Below, piece after piece: positions 35,575 through 44,659 of a stretch of 64,000 nt of DNA. The first letter of the stretch is position 1, and each line of letters starts with the position of its first letter. The translations under genes were made by a program, and so were the position numbers. The notes below the pieces were generated by a model that worked only from the letters and a program-made list of their open reading frames with translations, was not told the origin of the DNA and searched no databases. Where the stretch lies: positions 4,246,501 through 4,310,500 of the forward strand of contig NZ_AP024469.1 in the NCBI RefSeq assembly GCF_016865365.1, read 5' to 3'. Origin of the DNA: Geobacter sp. SVR. Its GTDB lineage: Bacteria; Desulfobacterota; Desulfuromonadia; Geobacterales; Pseudopelobacteraceae.

Positions 35575-36339
35575 TCACTTTATACATACAGTGGTATCAT
35601 CAACTATAGCCCCTGATTTTTTTAGCTCTTCACATGTATAAGACAAATCCATTATCTCATATTGTCGTGTTGAGACATTAAAGCCCCTTCCAGTTTTGAA
35701 TACAGCATTGCTTATGTTGGCATTCCTAAAATCAGCACCATTTAAATTTGAATTTTTGAAATTTGTATGATCCAGTTCCGATTTTTTAAATACTACACCA
35801 TTTAATGTCGAATCAGTAAAGTCTACATAATTTAGTTTTGCATACGACATATTTACGTTATTCATTTTAACAGATATAAATCGTGAATCGTTTAATTTTG
35901 CATTTTCAAAATTAGTATTTGATATAATTGAATTATTAAATCTACTTTTACTACCATCAATTGAATTCATATCAGTATTATCTATATTTGAATAAGTAAA
36001 TCTTGCATTATCTAAATAAGCATCTTTAAAACTACTATTTGATATATTAGTTCTGTTCATAAGGACTTCATCTAAGTTTGCCCTATCGAAATATGCTCCT
36101 TTAATATTCGAATGATAAAAATCACATTGACCACATTCATTATGTTTTGTATTTGTCAAATTTGAATACCTGAATATAGCCTCATTCAAATCTATTTTCG
36201 TAAAATCATTTCCTGTATATTCAGAATTAGACAAATCACATTCCTTGCACTCACCGCCAGTTTTTAGTTTATCTATGTCGATTGCATACGATATATTTAC
36301 ATTTAAAATTAAAATAAATATCAAAAAAATAGTTTTCAT
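35575..36339 (-). CDS. Secreted pentapeptide-repeat protein
   Basis: The 254-aa protein has a signal peptide (TIFLIFILILNVNISYA). A long run of five-residue repeats of the A(N/D)LxN type then covers most of the sequence (for example NLDEVLMNRTNISNSSFKDA, LNDSRFISVKMNNVNMSYAK), predicting a right-handed quadrilateral beta helix. A pair of Cys occurs at each end. Codon use is strongly AT-rich, unlike neighbouring genes, so it is probably acquired. Function unknown. A lipoprotein gene of similar composition lies 20 nt upstream. Confidence 0.85.
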   Translation of the reverse strand: MKTIFLIFILILNVNISYAIDIDKLKTGGECKECDLSNSEYTGNDFTKIDLNEAIFRYSNLTNTKHNECGQCDFYHSNIKGAYFDRANLDEVLMNRTNISNSSFKDAYLDNARFTYSNIDNTDMNSIDGSKSRFNNSIISNTNFENAKLNDSRFISVKMNNVNMSYAKLNYVDFTDSTLNGVVFKKSELDHTNFKNSNLNGADFRNANISNAVFKTGRGFNVSTRQYEIMDLSYTCEELKKSGAIVDDTTVCIK

Positions 36340-36359
36340 AAACTGTCCTTTCGCTTTTG

Positions 36360-37298
36360 TTAGAATTTATAATCACACGCTTGTTCTAATCCCAATTCAC
36401 AAGCTTTACGTAAATCACCAAAAGCAGCAGATGATTGGCTGTTTTTGTAGTATGTTTTTGCCCTTTCAAAATATATTTGGGGCTGATTAGGACTAATTTG
36501 TAAGGCCATAGCATAATCTTTTAGAGATTGTTGAATATTTCCATTGATTCTATTAACTATACCCCTTAATTTCAGCCCTTCAGAATCATTTGCATTTGCT
36601 TTCAGAATGAAATTTATATCATCTAAGGCAGGTGCGGTTTTACCTTTATAAATGTGCGCATTTGCTCTCAATACACGTGATTCATAGTGATCCGGCACAT
36701 TAGTAATAATCTCAGTTGTGTAATATATGATAGCGTTTGGATCATTCCTGAATTTGCGACATTTAGCAATGTTGCGTTCTATCAATCTATTTTTTCTGCC
36801 ATCAATGGTATCAGGATACAACTTTATTAAAACTGTGTTGTTTCCGACATCAACACCACTGCCGTTAGTAGTGTCAATTGCGCTAAATAATAAGCCTGCG
36901 GGTAATAAAAATGCACCAACAACGGCATTGCCAGCAATTGCGGCTTTATGTGATTCTGCGTAGATTGGCACAACTTCATTTACATATCCCGGTTTTGTTA
37001 TATAAAGTTCATATGCTATTGCCCTGCGACCTTCATAAAGGCCATCTCCATGTGTATAATAGTTCAGATTATAAAGACCTTTTTTCCAATCGCTTACTTT
37101 AGCGAATTGTGCCTCAAAAGGCGTAATGCCACTCGATGCAATTTCTTTTTCTCTGAAGTTAAATACATCTACATATGCTCCGGCAGGTTCTGTAGATATT
37201 TTTACATTTTGCGGTTCTGGACTAGATGTCATAGTAGCACAGCCTGAAAAACAAATAATTATTGAAACAAAGGAACAAAATATCAGTGCCTTAGTCAT
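36360..37298 (-). CDS. Lipoprotein with PEGA-like start and TPR tail
   Basis: The 312-aa protein has a lipoprotein signal (FCSFVSIIICFSGC). A PEGA-like segment follows (VKISTEPAGAYVDVF, YELYITKPGY), then a hydrophobic stretch at about residues 121-137 (AGNAVVGAFLLPAGLLF), and TPR-like helices at the C terminus (SLKDYAMALQISPNQPQIYF, ERAKTYYKNSQSSAAFGDLR). It is AT-rich like the pentapeptide gene 20 nt downstream, and the two probably form one transferred unit. No function is known. Confidence 0.82.
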   Translation of the reverse strand: MTKALIFCSFVSIIICFSGCATMTSSPEPQNVKISTEPAGAYVDVFNFREKEIASSGITPFEAQFAKVSDWKKGLYNLNYYTHGDGLYEGRRAIAYELYITKPGYVNEVVPIYAESHKAAIAGNAVVGAFLLPAGLLFSAIDTTNGSGVDVGNNTVLIKLYPDTIDGRKNRLIERNIAKCRKFRNDPNAIIYYTTEIITNVPDHYESRVLRANAHIYKGKTAPALDDINFILKANANDSEGLKLRGIVNRINGNIQQSLKDYAMALQISPNQPQIYFERAKTYYKNSQSSAAFGDLRKACELGLEQACDYKF

Positions 37299-37737
37299 AC
37301 TGCCTCCAATTCATAGTTAATTTATATTGCTGATTAGCCAGATGATTTCCAGAAGGAAAGAAGCCGTGACAGGCCACCACCCCAGAAATACATCCCTCAT
37401 TATCACAGGCTACTCTAATTTTAAAGATAATTTTAATCTAGCACGTGACCGTCCGGCCACATGAAAAGGCCAGCCTGTGACCTGAACGGCATGGTTTCGC
37501 TGTCGGTCTGCGTGACAAGACTCCGCAGCTGACGAAGGTATTTGAGCAATACCGCTTTATGCCGCGGTGCAGAATATGAAAGAGATCTTCCTGTAGTGGA
37601 CCGGGACGAGTTATTGCGCTTTTTGCGCCTCCATGGTCTGTTTAAGGCGCAATTAGAGTTCTTCAAAACATCAGAGACCGACTGTTGCAGTTAATATGAC
37701 CCACGAACAAATCACTGTTCCAAATCATTCTCAGCTG
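37299..37737. other. Intergenic region at the right edge of the AT-rich segment
   Basis: No convincing gene is seen in these 439 bases. Composition returns to about 50% GC after 37440. A 77-codon minus-strand frame (37433-37666) has no family features and no Shine-Dalgarno. It may be a relic, but I cannot name one. Confidence 0.5.
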
Positions 37738-37775
37738 AAAAAACGAAAACCCGGCCTGAAAAGGCGGGGTTTGTC
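37738..37775 (-). terminator. Intrinsic terminator of uraA
   Basis: On the minus strand AACCCCGCC and GGCCGGGTT pair with one mismatch and are followed by TTCGTTTTTT. Confidence 0.75.
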
Positions 37776-37858
37776 ATTAGTCTGAAACGCTCCGGGGAGC
37801 GTCTTTCGCTTGTTATTTTTGATTCCGGAACACGAGGCAAGGCGGCACCTGAGCCCGC

Positions 37859-39112
37859 TCAGGGAAAGGCCGCAGGCTCGATATCCTTTTCCGTTTCTCC
37901 CGGAGGGAGGATCAGGTTGAGCAGCACTGCCAGCACGCCGCAGAGGCTGATCCCCTGCAGACTGAAGCTGCCGATGGTCACTCCCAGGCCGCCGATACCG
38001 GTGACCAGGGTGACGGAGATCAGGCAGAGGTTGCGCGGTTTCATCAGGTCCACCTTGCCGTCCATGATCGTCTTCAGACCGATACCGGCGATGGAGCCGA
38101 AGAGCAGGATCATGATCCCTCCCATGACCGGCATGGGGATGGTCTGCAGCAGGGCGCCGAACTTGCCGACAAAGGCCATCAGGATGGCGAAACCGGCGGC
38201 CCAGGTCATGATGGCCGGGTTGTAGTGGCGGGTGAGCATGACCGCACCGGTCACCTCGCCGTAGGTCGTGACCGGCGGACCACCGAACAGGCCGACGATG
38301 TTGACCGCCAGGCCGTCCCCCAACAGGGTGCGGTGCAGGCCGGGCTGCTCGGTGTAATCGCGCCCCACCACCGAGCCGATGGCCAGAATGCCCCCCACGT
38401 GCTCCACGATCGGGGCAATGGCCACCGGGATCATGAAGAGGACCGCCGCCAGGTTGAACTGAGGGTGGCCGAACTCCGGAACTGCCAGCCAGGGTGCGTT
38501 GATGACCTTGCTGAAATCCACCAGCCCCAGGAAGAGCGAGGTCACGTAGCCGACCGCCACGCCTACCAGGATCGGCACCAGCTTGAGCAGTCCACGGGCA
38601 TGGATGGCGGTCAGCATGGTAGCGACCAGGGAGACGGTAGCCACGCCCAGGGCGGTGCCGTAGGGGACCACCTGGGTATCGCCGGCCTTGCCGGTGGCCA
38701 TGTTGATGGCCACCTGGGCCAGTCCGAGGCCGATGACCATCACCACCGGTCCGATCACCACCGGCGGCAGGAGGCGCTGGATCAGGCCGACTCCCCGCCA
38801 CTTGACCAGGGCGGCGGCCAGGTAATAGAAGAGACTGGCCGATGCCAGGGCGCCGAGAGTGGCGGGCATGCCCCAGGTTTTGACCGAGTAGATCACCGGA
38901 GCGATGAAGGCAAAGGAGGAGCCGAGGTAGATCGGCACCTGACGTTTGGTGCAGGCCTGAAAAACCAGGGTGCCGATGCCGGCCCCCAGCAGGGCCAGGC
39001 TCGGGTTGAGCCCGGTCAAAAGCGGAACAAGGACCGTAGCACCAAAGGCGACGAAAAGGATCTGGGCGCCGGAGAGGGCGGTACGCCAGACCGGTTCGGG
39101 TGATGTGGACAT
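37859..39112 (-). CDS. uraA: Uracil permease (nucleobase:cation symporter-2 family)
   Basis: The 417-aa inner-membrane transporter has about 14 hydrophobic segments. NAT/NCS2 landmarks include LSGAQILFVAFGATVLVP, the half-helix region (VPIYLGSSFAFIAPV), VAIAPIVEHVGGILAIGSVV (the Glu that binds the base) and GLFGGPPVTTYGEVTGAV. The upp gene upstream makes UMP from the imported uracil, so the pair forms a pyrimidine salvage unit. A repeat element has inserted between them. Confidence 0.93.
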   Translation of the reverse strand: MSTSPEPVWRTALSGAQILFVAFGATVLVPLLTGLNPSLALLGAGIGTLVFQACTKRQVPIYLGSSFAFIAPVIYSVKTWGMPATLGALASASLFYYLAAALVKWRGVGLIQRLLPPVVIGPVVMVIGLGLAQVAINMATGKAGDTQVVPYGTALGVATVSLVATMLTAIHARGLLKLVPILVGVAVGYVTSLFLGLVDFSKVINAPWLAVPEFGHPQFNLAAVLFMIPVAIAPIVEHVGGILAIGSVVGRDYTEQPGLHRTLLGDGLAVNIVGLFGGPPVTTYGEVTGAVMLTRHYNPAIMTWAAGFAILMAFVGKFGALLQTIPMPVMGGIMILLFGSIAGIGLKTIMDGKVDLMKPRNLCLISVTLVTGIGGLGVTIGSFSLQGISLCGVLAVLLNLILPPGETEKDIEPAAFP

Positions 39113-39152
39113 GATTCTCTTCTCCCCTAAAAAAACAGGCTATTGAAAAACC

Positions 39153-39331
39153 CAGGTTGTTCAAAAACAGTCAGATCGTCACAACCGCAGAGAGACCCAC
39201 GGAGGCCAGTCCCTCTCTCTATCTCTCCCCCAGAGGGGGAGAGCATGCCTTGCCCTCTCCCTCTGGGAGAGGGATTGGGTGAGGGTAGCAGCGCTACGCC
39301 GCACACGAGATGGCCGTTTTTCAACGACCTG
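39153..39331. repeat. 179-bp repeat element with inverted ends
   Basis: The ends are imperfect inverted repeats: CAGGTTGTTCAAAAAC at 39153-39168 and GTTTTTCAACGACCTG at 39316-39331. Inside are two consecutive hairpins of the CTCCC...GGGAG type (about 39218-39275). The right end abuts the upp stop codon exactly. A degenerate similar segment (GCTACGCCGCACA...CGAG) occurs near 43682. It looks like a small non-coding mobile or REP-like element. Confidence 0.65.
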
Positions 39332-39958
39332 CTATTTGGTGCCGAAGATCTTGTCCCCGGCATCGCCCAGCCCGGGAAGGATGTAGCCCTGTTCATTGAG
39401 GCGCTCGTCGATGGAAGCCACGTAGATCTCCACATCGGGGTGGGCCGTGGTGACCCGCTCGATTCCCTCGGGCACGGCCACCAGAAAGAGCCCTTTGATC
39501 CGTCGGCAGCCGGTTGCCTTCAGCATCTCGATGGTGGCCACCAGCGAACCGCCCGTGGCCAGCATGGGATCGATGATAAGGGCAGTGCGCTCCTCCATGT
39601 CGCTGGTGAATTTCTCGTAATACGCCACCGGCTCCAGCGTTTCCTCGTTGCGATAAAGCCCCACCACACTCACCCTTGCGCTGGGGATCATGTCGAGCAC
39701 TCCGTTCATCATGCCCAACCCGGCACGCAGGATCGGTACCACCGTGATCTTCTTTCCCTTGATCTGCCGAACGGAAACCGGGCCGGCCCAGCCGTCGACG
39801 GTGATGGTTTCTGTTTCCAGGTCCTTGGTGGCTTCGTAGGTCAGCAGGCGCGCCACCTCCGAGGCCAGTTCGCGGAACTGCTTCGTGCTCAGCTCGGCTT
39901 TGCGCATCAGGCCGAGTTTGTGCTGGATCAGGGGATGCTTGACTTCGTAGATCGCCAC
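39332..39958 (-). CDS. upp: Uracil phosphoribosyltransferase
   Basis: The 208-aa enzyme converts uracil and PRPP to UMP. Motifs: [20 protein letters not shown], the PRPP loop [20 protein letters not shown] and the uracil-binding end [18 protein letters not shown] use the GTG ending at 39958, which has AAGGAG 7 nt upstream and gives the family's standard length; the 14-codon extension lacks similarity. Together with uraA it forms a uracil uptake and salvage pair. Confidence 0.95.
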   Translation of the reverse strand: MAIYEVKHPLIQHKLGLMRKAELSTKQFRELASEVARLLTYEATKDLETETITVDGWAGPVSVRQIKGKKITVVPILRAGLGMMNGVLDMIPSARVSVVGLYRNEETLEPVAYYEKFTSDMEERTALIIDPMLATGGSLVATIEMLKATGCRRIKGLFLVAVPEGIERVTTAHPDVEIYVASIDERLNEQGYILPGLGDAGDKIFGTK

Positions 39959-40107
39959 GTCCGGACTCCTTACAACCAAGGGTTTGATAAAACGGAACAA
40001 CCATACAGCTCTGTCGGAGACAGGTCAAGCATCCGGATGTTCCGGGACAAGCTGCGGGCCGAATACGCGAACCTGCACGGCACACCGTGGTACAGTATCG
40101 AAAACCT

Positions 40108-40689
40108 TCACTCGATGCCGAACCACCCCGTGCGATGTTCCTCGGCGAGTCGCGCTTCCAGATAGATCCACAAGGCAGGACAGCCGGCCTTGATCGGCGG
40201 ACCGATGCGCTGCACGACCCGTTCGTGGCTGATGCCGTTCTCCCGCCAGCTTTGCCCGTTGTTGGCGAGATTGAGCAAGGCAGGAATGGCCCTGTCCACA
40301 GCATGTGCAAAACGGGCTTCCGGGGTCTCGGCCTGCTCGAATTCAAGCCACAATGCCATGAATTCGGCACGCCGCGGCTCCGGCAGCATTCCGAAAATCC
40401 TCGTCACCGCCGCCAGTTCGGCGGCTTTCCGCTCTTCCCAGCCCTCCACCGCGAACACGATGGTATCCCCGGTGTCGATTTCACCGATATCGTGAACCAG
40501 CAGCATGGCGATTACCCGGTGGATGTCGATCAGTGTTTCGGCATACTGCACCAGAGAATACGCCAGAAGCGCTATCTGCCAGCTGTGTTCTGCAGAATTC
40601 TCATAACGGTCCAGCCCCAGCGGGCGGTTCTTGCGCGTTACCCCTTTGAGCTTGTCCAGTTCCAGAATGAAATCAACGATCTGCTGCAT
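40108..40689 (-). CDS. HD-domain hydrolase, YfbR/YfdR-like
   Basis: The 193-aa protein carries the HD metal site: RYENSAEHSWQIALLAY and LLVHDIGEIDTGDT, with a late Asp in AHAVDRAIPALLN. Related proteins are 5'-deoxynucleotidases (YfbR) or nucleotide phosphohydrolases. I start at MQQIVDFILELDKL (ATG ending at 40689). The upstream part of the open frame lies in the proA terminator region and is not coding. Substrate inferred only. Confidence 0.85.
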   Translation of the reverse strand: MQQIVDFILELDKLKGVTRKNRPLGLDRYENSAEHSWQIALLAYSLVQYAETLIDIHRVIAMLLVHDIGEIDTGDTIVFAVEGWEERKAAELAAVTRIFGMLPEPRRAEFMALWLEFEQAETPEARFAHAVDRAIPALLNLANNGQSWRENGISHERVVQRIGPPIKAGCPALWIYLEARLAEEHRTGWFGIE

Positions 40690-40753
40690 TATGTTTGCTC
40701 CGATCACACATATCGCTCTTTGAGTTCCCTGCGGAGAACCATTGCGACGAAAA

Positions 40754-40778
40754 AAAAGACGGGCACGCGGCCCGTCCA
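40754..40778 (-). terminator. Intrinsic terminator of proA
   Basis: GACGGGC pairs with GCCCGTC around a 5-nt loop and is followed by eight T on the minus strand, 45 nt after the proA stop. Confidence 0.88.
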
Positions 40779-40822
40779 TGAACTATGGCGAGGAAGGTTT
40801 TGCCGAACCACCACGGCAGGAA

Positions 40823-42079
40823 TTACTCCCGCACCTGCCCATCCCCATAGACGATGAATTTGGTGGTAGTCAGGTCTTCCAGCCCCATGGGACCGAAGGA
40901 GTGTAACTTGGTGGTGGAGATACCGATTTCGGCTCCCAGCCCCAGCTGATTGCCGTCGTTGAAGCGGGTCGAGGCATTGATCAGCACGCAGGAGGAGTTG
41001 ACCTCGCGGATGAAGCGCTGGGCATTGCCGTAGTCGGCGGTAATGATCGCCTCGCTGTGCAACGAGCCATAGCGGTTGATATGGTCGATGGCGGCATCCA
41101 TATTGTCCACTACCCGGCAGGCCAGGATCAACTCCAGGTATTCGGCGGCCCAGTCCTCTTCCGTGGCAGGTTGTGCCGTGGGCGCGTAGCGGCGGAACTC
41201 CTCGTCGCCGCGCAGTTCCACCCCGAGCCCCTGCAACCTGGCGGCGATGCGGGGGATAAAGGCAGCGGCAACATCCTTGTGGATCAGCAGGGTCTCCAGG
41301 GCATTGCACACGCCGGGGCGCTGGACCTTGGCATTGACAACGATCGCCTCGGCCTTGTCGAAATCGGCCGCAGCATCCACGTACACATGGCAGACCCCTT
41401 TGTAGTGCTTGATGACCGGTATGCGCGAGTTCTCCACTACGAAGCGGATCAGGCTCTCCCCGCCGCGGGGGATGATCAGGTCGATGGTCTCCTCCTGCTT
41501 GAGCATCTCCAGCACCCCTTCCCGCTCGGTGAAGGGGATCAGCGACAGAGCTGCGGCCGGAATGCCCATGCCGCTCATGACCCCCTGCAGGATGCCGGCA
41601 ATGGCGCAGTTGGAGTGGATCGCTTCGGAACCGCCGCGCAGGATCACGGCGTTGCCCGCCTTGAGACACAGGGCCGCCGCATCGGCGGTGACGTTGGGGC
41701 GCGCCTCGTAGATGATGCCGATCACCCCCAGCGGGATGCGCATTTTGCCCACCAGCAGGTCATTGGGACGCTTCCACATTTTGGTGACTTCCCCCACCGG
41801 ATCGGGCAGGGCAGCCACCTCGCGCAGGGCGGCAGCCACTCCGGCGATGCGCTTTTCATCCAGCATCAGGCGGTCGAGCATGGCAGCGGAGAGCCCTTTG
41901 GCCCTGCCCGCTTCCAGGTCTTTGGCGTTCTCGGCCATCAGCAGGCCGGACCGCGCCTCCAGGGCAGCTGCCATGGCGGACAGCATCCGGTTTTTAGCCG
42001 CCGTGCCGAGCCGGGCCAGGGCGAGGGACGCCTGGCGGGCTTCTGCGGCAATCTGTGCAACTTGTGCGGCAATGGTCAT
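40823..42079 (-). CDS. proA: Gamma-glutamyl phosphate reductase
   Basis: The 418-aa aldehyde-dehydrogenase-fold enzyme carries out the second step of proline synthesis. The catalytic Cys lies in [15 protein letters not shown]. Other family motifs are [17 protein letters not shown] and [20 protein letters not shown]. The proB partner is not adjacent. The gene is 207 nt downstream of draT and ends with its own terminator, so it is probably separate from the nif genes. Confidence 0.95.
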   Translation of the reverse strand: MTIAAQVAQIAAEARQASLALARLGTAAKNRMLSAMAAALEARSGLLMAENAKDLEAGRAKGLSAAMLDRLMLDEKRIAGVAAALREVAALPDPVGEVTKMWKRPNDLLVGKMRIPLGVIGIIYEARPNVTADAAALCLKAGNAVILRGGSEAIHSNCAIAGILQGVMSGMGIPAAALSLIPFTEREGVLEMLKQEETIDLIIPRGGESLIRFVVENSRIPVIKHYKGVCHVYVDAAADFDKAEAIVVNAKVQRPGVCNALETLLIHKDVAAAFIPRIAARLQGLGVELRGDEEFRRYAPTAQPATEEDWAAEYLELILACRVVDNMDAAIDHINRYGSLHSEAIITADYGNAQRFIREVNSSCVLINASTRFNDGNQLGLGAEIGISTTKLHSFGPMGLEDLTTTKFIVYGDGQVRE

Positions 42080-42285
42080 GGGAATGAATCCTCCACGCGA
42101 AATTTCTTACAGAGCAATTCTGCGAATGTGCAAGTGTAGGACATAACCGGGGACCCTTCAAGCGAATTGATTATACGAGGGGAAGGGAGAGCGGAAGGAT
42201 TGCAGTAATCCGGATTGCAGACAGGACGAAGCGAGGCAAGGCGTGCGGGTAGCCGAAGGCGCTTCGATCGGGGAATGGGAGAGGG

Positions 42286-43086
42286 TTACACTGTGCACAT
42301 CACCTGCCGCACCAGGTACTCGCCGCCGATCACCAGGTACTCCCCCTCACCTTTCATGATGCTGCCCGGCAGCAGGTCGTTGTAAAAAAAGACCTTGCTG
42401 AGCGGCACGCACACATCCCAGACGGTCGAGCCGAACTCCCAGGCACGCTCCTCGTCCGAGGTGAACGAAACCAGGTTGTTCAGCCGCACGATCTGCTCGC
42501 GCCGGCTCACCTGCTCCAGCACCTGATGCTCGCCCGCATCGTAGGTGCCCCGGTAGAGTGTGATGGTGGCGGTGGGGTTTGCCGTTTCGGGGGAAATTTT
42601 GCGGAACAGCTCGTACTGGCAGTATTCGTAGAGCAGGTCGAGCTGCGACTGGATGGCATTGGTCCGGGCGCTGCCCTTCATCACATCCACGGAAAACTGG
42701 AAATAGGCTTCGCTGTGGATACCGGACACCGGTGCGCGGTGAAAGGTGGGGGGGATGCCCATGCGGCTTTCCACCCAGCGTTTGAGCACCGCCCCCTCGA
42801 TCGAGTTGGAGTCCATCATCCAGCCGCGCAAAAAGCGCAGGTAGCTGTTCCTGATGCTTTTGCGGGCGGTCTCGGTCTGTTCCTGCCAGTGATGCAGCTG
42901 GAATTTCACCGACATGTAGTCGTTGAAAACGACCGCCCGCGCCTCCTGCGAATCGATGGTAGCGAGCTTTTCGAACAGAAAGCGGTTGGCCTCCTTGACC
43001 CCCTGGATCTCGAGCCGCTGGGGATGCCGGTTGAAGTGGCGCGAGGCGATCACCCAAGGGGGCTGATTGCAGTAGTTGAAGGACAT
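42286..43086 (-). CDS. draT: NAD+-dinitrogenase-reductase ADP-ribosyltransferase
   Basis: The 266-aa protein starts with the DraT signature CNQPPWVIASRHFNRHPQ. Later it has TITLYRGTYDAGEHQ, a NAD-binding element, NLVSFTSDEERAWEFG and ending motifs GEGEYLVIGGEYLVRQV. DraT transfers ADP-ribose from NAD to an arginine of NifH and so switches nitrogenase off when ammonia or darkness/energy limitation is sensed. The target arginine (Arg99) is present in the NifH of this window. The reversing glycohydrolase DraG is not in the window. It probably ends the nifX-fdx-nifX2-draT unit. Confidence 0.9.
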   Translation of the reverse strand: MSFNYCNQPPWVIASRHFNRHPQRLEIQGVKEANRFLFEKLATIDSQEARAVVFNDYMSVKFQLHHWQEQTETARKSIRNSYLRFLRGWMMDSNSIEGAVLKRWVESRMGIPPTFHRAPVSGIHSEAYFQFSVDVMKGSARTNAIQSQLDLLYEYCQYELFRKISPETANPTATITLYRGTYDAGEHQVLEQVSRREQIVRLNNLVSFTSDEERAWEFGSTVWDVCVPLSKVFFYNDLLPGSIMKGEGEYLVIGGEYLVRQVMCTV

Positions 43087-43097
43087 GCTCGCTCCGC

Positions 43098-43152
43098 TCG
43101 CAGGTGGAGGTTGAGGTTAAGGTTGAGGATTTTTACTTAACCTTAACCTGCC
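43098..43152. repeat. AGGTTAAGGTTGAGG-type inverted repeat between draT and the second NifX-like gene
   Basis: GGAGGTTGAGGTTAAGGTTG is followed by ACTTAACCTTAACCTGCC, giving a long imperfect hairpin of heptad-like repeats. A second copy of this kind lies between nifH and nifD. Confidence 0.6.
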
Positions 43153-43482
43153 TTACAAAATCTTCGCCAGCTCCATCAGCGTCATCTTGATCGGCCCGCT
43201 GGCCACGAACGGCTCGATTCCCATCCGCTCCAGTTCGCCACGGGGATGCTCCCCCATCTGGGCCGTTACCACCGCGCGGCAGCCGGCCAGGGCATCGACG
43301 ATCCCCCTCAGCAGGTCTCCGCGCAGCGGGCTTTCCGGATCGAAGCTGCAGTAGCGCTCCACCTTCTTTTCGTCGACCAGGGCCGCCCGCTCCGCATCCA
43401 CATCGTAGATCAGAAAACGCTCGGCATGACCGAAATGCTGGTCGATCTCCCTGCCGTCTTTGGAAGCAACCGCAATCAGCAT
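43153..43482 (-). CDS. NifX/NafY-like FeMo-cofactor-binding protein (second copy)
   Basis: The 109-aa protein of the dinitrogenase iron-molybdenum cofactor family has IAVASKDGREIDQHFGHAER and FLIYDVD, with the VVTAQMGEHPRGELERMGIE segment late in the fold. Members bind NifB-co or FeMo-co in transit to NifEN or NifDK. The ATG ending at 43482 has AAGGAGG; a 12-codon extension is not needed. It is shorter than the NifX-like protein upstream and may be a separate carrier. Confidence 0.85.
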   Translation of the reverse strand: MLIAVASKDGREIDQHFGHAERFLIYDVDAERAALVDEKKVERYCSFDPESPLRGDLLRGIVDALAGCRAVVTAQMGEHPRGELERMGIEPFVASGPIKMTLMELAKIL

Positions 43483-43743
43483 ACTCTTCCTCCTTTTACG
43501 ACCGCGGCTTTTTGGCAACAGCTGTAGTGGCCTTCGCTCTTCGCATCACAGCTCGGCCATATGTCTCTTGTTGAAAAATCCGCAGCCGTTCAGGTCCTTA
43601 CCACCGAAGTGACACGTTTCGGATTCTGGGAAGGTTTTGCAAAGCACCCGGCGGAGGCGTAGTACCCAACGGATATAAACAACGCTACGCCGCACAACGA
43701 GGAGCTCAAGCAAGGCCTTTCCAGGTTCCGGAAATTGCCGCTT

Positions 43744-44007
43744 CTACAAAACGACCGGTTCGAAGGTGAAGCACTTCTTCGAACAGGTCCTCCCGCACGC
43801 CTGGCAGCCGATGCAGTTGCCCGGGTTGGCAACCTTCATGAACATCTTGGCTGAATCGTCCTCATCCAGTTCCTCAAAGGCCAGCACGTCGTGGGCACAA
43901 ACCTTGTAGCAGCGAGCGCATCCGATGCAGGTCTCCTCGTCGATCGACACGATGAACTCCGGGGTGTACTCGTTCTTGTTCCTTCTCATTCCGGTAATGT
44001 AAGCCAT
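43744..44007 (-). CDS. fdxB: Nif-specific 2[4Fe-4S] ferredoxin (FdxB/ferredoxin III type)
   Basis: The 87-aa ferredoxin has two cluster-binding sets, CIGCARCYKVC and CIGCQACGRTCSKKC, with the characteristic extra Cys and spacing of the nif-associated ferredoxin III group. It is thought to deliver electrons for nitrogenase or cofactor assembly. It lies 71 nt downstream of the NifX-like gene, probably in the same unit. The 261 nt after it hold no gene and include sequence that resembles the 39.3-kb repeat. Confidence 0.88.
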   Translation of the reverse strand: MAYITGMRRNKNEYTPEFIVSIDEETCIGCARCYKVCAHDVLAFEELDEDDSAKMFMKVANPGNCIGCQACGRTCSKKCFTFEPVVL

Positions 44008-44078
44008 GTGCAGCTCCTCCGTTTTTATAGGTTGGAATAACGTTAAAGATTGTTGTCAACTCTGCCCAGTCCCTGTCC

Positions 44079-44465
44079 TCAGTCTTCCAGAAACGATGTG
44101 GCCTGCTCCTTGAGCATCGCTTTTCTCAGCCATGGGGGCGGATTGCCGCGCAGAACTTCCTGAAAGCGTTCCACTGTCTCTCTCAGGCTGACCTCGGTAT
44201 TGGTCTTCATGGGGTGGATCTTCAGGGCCACCAGCTTGGCCGCGGCCGGTCCTCCGATTTGCATGGTGTAGACGATGGCGCACTCGGACAGCAGGTTGGC
44301 GCGGGCGGCGATCCGGTCCTCCTCATCCCCCCCGTGCTCGTCCACACTGACCGTCTTCAGAAAACGGGCTTCATCCGGTCCGACTTCCCAGATGTGAAAA
44401 CTCCCGCTCTGACCAAAATGCATGTCAATCGTCTCACCGTTGCTGGTTGTAAAGGCAATTTTCAT
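44079..44465 (-). CDS. nifX: NifX-like nitrogenase cofactor carrier
   Basis: The 128-aa protein has the NifX/NafY core: MKIAFTTSNGETIDMHFGQSG near the start (first 20 residues), ANLLSECAIVYTMQIGG, and IHPMKTNTEVSLRETVERFQ with the PPWLRKAM end typical of NifX. It carries cofactor precursors (NifB-co, VK-cluster) to NifEN. The ATG ends at 44465. The leader has a sigma-54 promoter and a terminator-like hairpin like those of nifH and nifEN, so it has its own promoter rather than depending only on nifEN. Confidence 0.88.
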   Translation of the reverse strand: MKIAFTTSNGETIDMHFGQSGSFHIWEVGPDEARFLKTVSVDEHGGDEEDRIAARANLLSECAIVYTMQIGGPAAAKLVALKIHPMKTNTEVSLRETVERFQEVLRGNPPPWLRKAMLKEQATSFLED

Positions 44466-44486
44466 TGTTTCACCATCCTTTCCCGA

Positions 44487-44526
44487 ACAAAAAAAAGACG
44501 CAGCCATTACTTCCGATGGCGGCGCC
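44487..44526 (-). terminator. Terminator-like leader hairpin of nifX
   Basis: On the minus strand GGCAAAGGCGCCGCCAT, an 8-nt loop and ATGGCTGCGTC are followed by eight T. The first arm sequence is nearly identical to that of the nifH leader. It lies between the sigma-54 promoter and the gene. Confidence 0.75.
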
Positions 44527-44558
44527 TTTGCCGTACGCTAGTATGTTACCCAATTCAA

Positions 44559-44574
44559 AGCATATCGCATGCCA
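44559..44574 (-). promoter_or_regulatory. Sigma-54 promoter of nifX
   Basis: The minus strand reads TGGCATGCGATATGCT, giving GG-N10-GC. A dyad TGCTTACAAATTGTGCA lies 52 nt upstream (44626-44642), inside the nifEN end. Confidence 0.88.
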
Positions 44575-44659
44575 ACCTTCAAACCATCGTTTTGGCGGCA
44601 TTTTGACATGAACCGGCCACCTAGCTGCTTACAAATTGTGCAGAAGCCGGGGAAACATC

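Noticed and set aside
37433-37666. 77-codon minus-strand open frame right of the AT-rich segment
   Set aside because: No ribosome site, no domain or motif, basic composition typical of chance frames. Listed only as intergenic.
37859-39164. Long Gly/Pro/Arg-rich open frame antisense or offset to uraA
   Set aside because: A frame shadow of the high-GC uraA gene; the uraA frame has clear membrane segments and family motifs.
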